A stretch of DNA of 6,125 bases from Syntrophaceae bacterium (GTDB lineage Bacteria; Desulfobacterota; SM23-61). This document shows, piece by piece, positions 4,668 to 6,125 of this stretch. The position numbers were made by a program, and so were the translations under genes. The notes under the pieces were generated by a model, which was not told the origin of the DNA, did no database searches, and saw only the letters and a program-made list of their open reading frames with translations. The stretch is taken from positions 661 to 6,785 of the forward strand of contig PMCE01000475.1 in the NCBI GenBank assembly GCA_003154025.1. Direction: 5' to 3'. Numbering within the stretch: position 1 is the first letter of the stretch; every line of letters starts with the position of its first letter.

Positions 4668-5645
4668 ATGAATCGGGAAAAAATGCTTTTTTTGTTTTCC
4701 GCGTTCCTTTTCTCCTTATTCTTTCTTATCCCTGCGGAGTCCCAGGCCCAGAAATTTCTGAACAAGCCCATCGAGTTCGTCTGCCACGCCGCGCCCGGGG
4801 GAGGGAGCGATATCATGGCGCGAATGATGCAGTCGGTCATCGAAAAAGAGAAACTTTGCTCCCAGACGATCGCCGTGGTCAACCGGCCCGGCGGGGGGGG
4901 GGCCATTGCCTTCGCCTACGTGGCGGGGAAAAAGGGTGACCCCCATTTTTGGCTTACGGCCACCACCAGTTTTCTGACCACCCCGCTCCTGGGAAAATCC
5001 AAGTATACCTACAAGGACTTTACTCCTCTGGCCAATCTTGCCTATGATGATTTCTTCGTCACCGTAAAGGCCGATTCCCCGTACAAAACGATGAAGGACC
5101 TTATCGAAGATGCCAAGAAAAGGCCGGGGCAGATCCGCACCGGCGGGACCTACGCCCCTGGAACGGACGCCCTCATCTCCCATATGATCGAGAAAGCGGC
5201 CGGGGTGAAGTTCAATTACATCCCCTTCAAGAGCGGGGGCGAAGCCATGGTTGCCCTTCTGGGAGGGAACCTGGACATGTTTTATCCCAATCCGGGAGAG
5301 GCCCTGGCCCAAATGGAAGCCAAGAAGGTGCGCATCCTGGGCGTGGCCAGCGAAAAGCGATTGACCGCGGCCCCGGATATCCCCACCCTCCGGGAGCTGG
5401 GAATCAATGCGGCCTTCCAGCAGGTCCGAAGTATTGCCGGCCCCAAGGACCTTCCGCCCGACGCGGTCCGCTACTATGATGAACTGTTCCGTAAACTGTC
5501 CGAGTCCAAGTGGTGGAAGGAAAAATACATCCAGGAGAATATGCTGACCGGGGATTACAAAAACAGCGCGGAGACCGCGAAGCTGTGGGACTCCAACAAC
5601 GAATTCTGCGCCCGGACCATGAAGGAGATGGGCGTTATTAAATGA
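4668..5645 (+). CDS. tctC: Tripartite tricarboxylate transporter solute-binding protein (TctC/Bug family)
   Basis: This 325-residue periplasmic receptor captures a carboxylate and delivers it to the TctA/TctB membrane complex. The start is ATG 4668, chosen because AGAGGAGGG (4653-4661) lies 6 nt upstream and a clear signal peptide begins there: NREK, a hydrophobic core at residues 6-22, and likely cleavage after A27 (AESQA). An upstream in-frame ATG at 4575 would add 31 polar residues before the signal and is rejected. Family hallmarks are KPIEFV..APGGGSDIMAR (residues 33-52), NRPGGGGAIA (72-81), GGTYAPGTDALISHM mid-protein, the FKSGGEAMVALLGGNLDM stretch, and KVRILGVASEKR with a following TLRELG. 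Length is normal. Bug proteins bind varied carboxylates through these loops, so the substrate cannot be predicted. A run of ten G bases (4893-4902) encodes the GGGG of the second motif, and the frame is intact here. tctB follows after 70 bp. Confidence 0.95.
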   Translation: MNREKMLFLFSAFLFSLFFLIPAESQAQKFLNKPIEFVCHAAPGGGSDIMARMMQSVIEKEKLCSQTIAVVNRPGGGGAIAFAYVAGKKGDPHFWLTATTSFLTTPLLGKSKYTYKDFTPLANLAYDDFFVTVKADSPYKTMKDLIEDAKKRPGQIRTGGTYAPGTDALISHMIEKAAGVKFNYIPFKSGGEAMVALLGGNLDMFYPNPGEALAQMEAKKVRILGVASEKRLTAAPDIPTLRELGINAAFQQVRSIAGPKDLPPDAVRYYDELFRKLSESKWWKEKYIQENMLTGDYKNSAETAKLWDSNNEFCARTMKEMGVIK

Positions 5646-5666
5646 GACGGGATCAGAACAGTTTCC

Positions 5667-5693
5667 GAACGGATCGATTCATCAACTCCGTTC
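5667..5693 (+). repeat. Hairpin in the tctC-tctB gap
   Basis: GAACGGA (5667-5673) and TCCGTTC (5687-5693) form a perfect 7-bp stem with a 13-nt loop. It lies 22 bp after the tctC stop and just before the tctB ribosome binding site. There is no T tract, so it is not a classical terminator. Binding-protein genes in transporter operons are often followed by hairpins that protect the upstream message and keep the receptor in excess, and that is a reasonable but unproven role. Confidence 0.4.
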
Positions 5694-5715
5694 TCGCTCC
5701 GGGAAGGGGACGGCG

Positions 5716-6125
5716 ATGAGAAAAGGCATGATAACGGCAAGCCTGGTCCTGATTGGACTGGCGCTCTATGGGATCATCGAATCATCCAGGCTGGAACGAA
5801 CGATGCAGATGGGCGTGGGAATCGCCTTTTTCCCTCTCAGCATGAGCCTGGTGATCGGTATTCTGGCGGTGATTCTTCTGGTGGGAATCCTGAAGGGCAA
5901 AGTGGAGATTCCGAATAAGGCCATTTGCGAGAAGGGGGGGGCCCAGCGAGTGGTCACGGTGGTGGCCATCCTTGTGGCCTACATTATCTTCATCGAAGTA
6001 ATCGGCTACGTGCCATCCACATTTTTATTCTTCTTCTCCACGGTCCTCATCCTCCAGAGAGGCCGGATCCTCAAGACGTTACTGACCAGCGCGGCTTGCA
6101 CCTTCTTTCTTTACGCCATTTTCCA
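5716..6125 (+). CDS. tctB: Tripartite tricarboxylate transporter small membrane subunit TctB (3' partial)
   Basis: An open frame from ATG 5716 runs off the right edge with 136 residues visible. It has a GGGGA Shine-Dalgarno (5706-5710) 5 nt upstream. It is very hydrophobic, with membrane segments at about residues 6-21, 38-59, 79-96, 99-113 and 121 to the edge. The TctB pattern is clear: a short first helix, GVGIAFFPLSMSLVIGILAV (33-52) matching the usual G-x-x-FP-x-x-L region, a polar loop (60-78), then VAYIIFIEVIGYVPSTFLFF (87-106), matching the Y-x-x-x-x-x-x-G-F/Y-x-x-ST-x-L-F signature. Only the last few residues are probably missing, as family members are usually about 150-160 long. TctB is the accessory four-to-five-helix subunit beside the large permease TctA, whose gene is expected next. 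A G8 tract (5934-5941) lies in the loop region. Confidence 0.88.
   Translation, partial: MRKGMITASLVLIGLALYGIIESSRLERTMQMGVGIAFFPLSMSLVIGILAVILLVGILKGKVEIPNKAICEKGGAQRVVTVVAILVAYIIFIEVIGYVPSTFLFFFSTVLILQRGRILKTLLTSAACTFFLYAIF

Noticed and set aside
4716..5312. 198-residue open frame antisense to tctC
   Set aside because: It lies wholly within a well-supported gene in the opposite direction, and its Gly/Arg/Pro/His-rich composition is typical of antisense frames in GC-rich coding DNA.

Overview
The window looks like chromosomal DNA from a motile, Gram-negative bacterium. It carries a flagellar stator cluster (flbD-motA-motB), a cytoplasmic two-component pair, and the first two genes of a tripartite tricarboxylate transporter (TTT) operon. 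The flbD-motA-motB order, an NtrC-like receiver protein and a TTT operon together fit the Desulfobacterota (former Deltaproteobacteria) or a close relative. This is an inference from gene content and sequence style; no marker gene is present. Base composition is moderately GC-rich by eye, with AT-rich patches in the intergenic regions.

Left block, + strand, 1-2039. The 3' end of a small helical protein, possibly a FlgN/FliT-type flagellar export chaperone, is followed 14 bp later by a 250-residue receiver protein. That protein has no DNA-binding or enzymatic output domain; it ends in a coiled coil and a SHOCT-like C-terminal helix pair. After a 304-bp gap with one weak promoter candidate comes a soluble, sensor-less histidine kinase. 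The kinase and receiver are probable partners, and their position next to motor genes suggests a role in motility or attachment, but this is not shown by the sequence.

Middle block, - strand, 4031-2156. flbD, motA and motB form an operon reading leftwards and end convergently with the kinase. A good sigma-28 (FliA) promoter candidate lies just upstream of flbD, which agrees with late-class control of motor genes. MotA and MotB have the expected key residues and should form a functional proton-type stator.

The 636-bp divergent intergenic region, 4032-4667, holds the sigma-28 promoter (- strand), a roughly 149-bp nested inverted-repeat element of the widespread CCGGAATCC type, a weak terminator-like hairpin, a sigma-70 promoter candidate (+ strand), and two palindromes in the presumed leader of the transporter operon. 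One of these palindromes abuts the ribosome binding site.

Right block, + strand, 4668-6125. tctC encodes the periplasmic solute-binding protein and tctB the small membrane subunit, which runs off the window almost complete. tctA would be expected next. The tctC-tctB gap contains a hairpin that could help set different expression levels.

I see no CRISPR array, tRNA, rRNA, transposase or phage gene. Nothing here amounts to a clearly new system. The most unusual items are the receiver-SHOCT-like architecture, the operator-like palindrome at the tctC ribosome binding site, and the G10 tract inside tctC.
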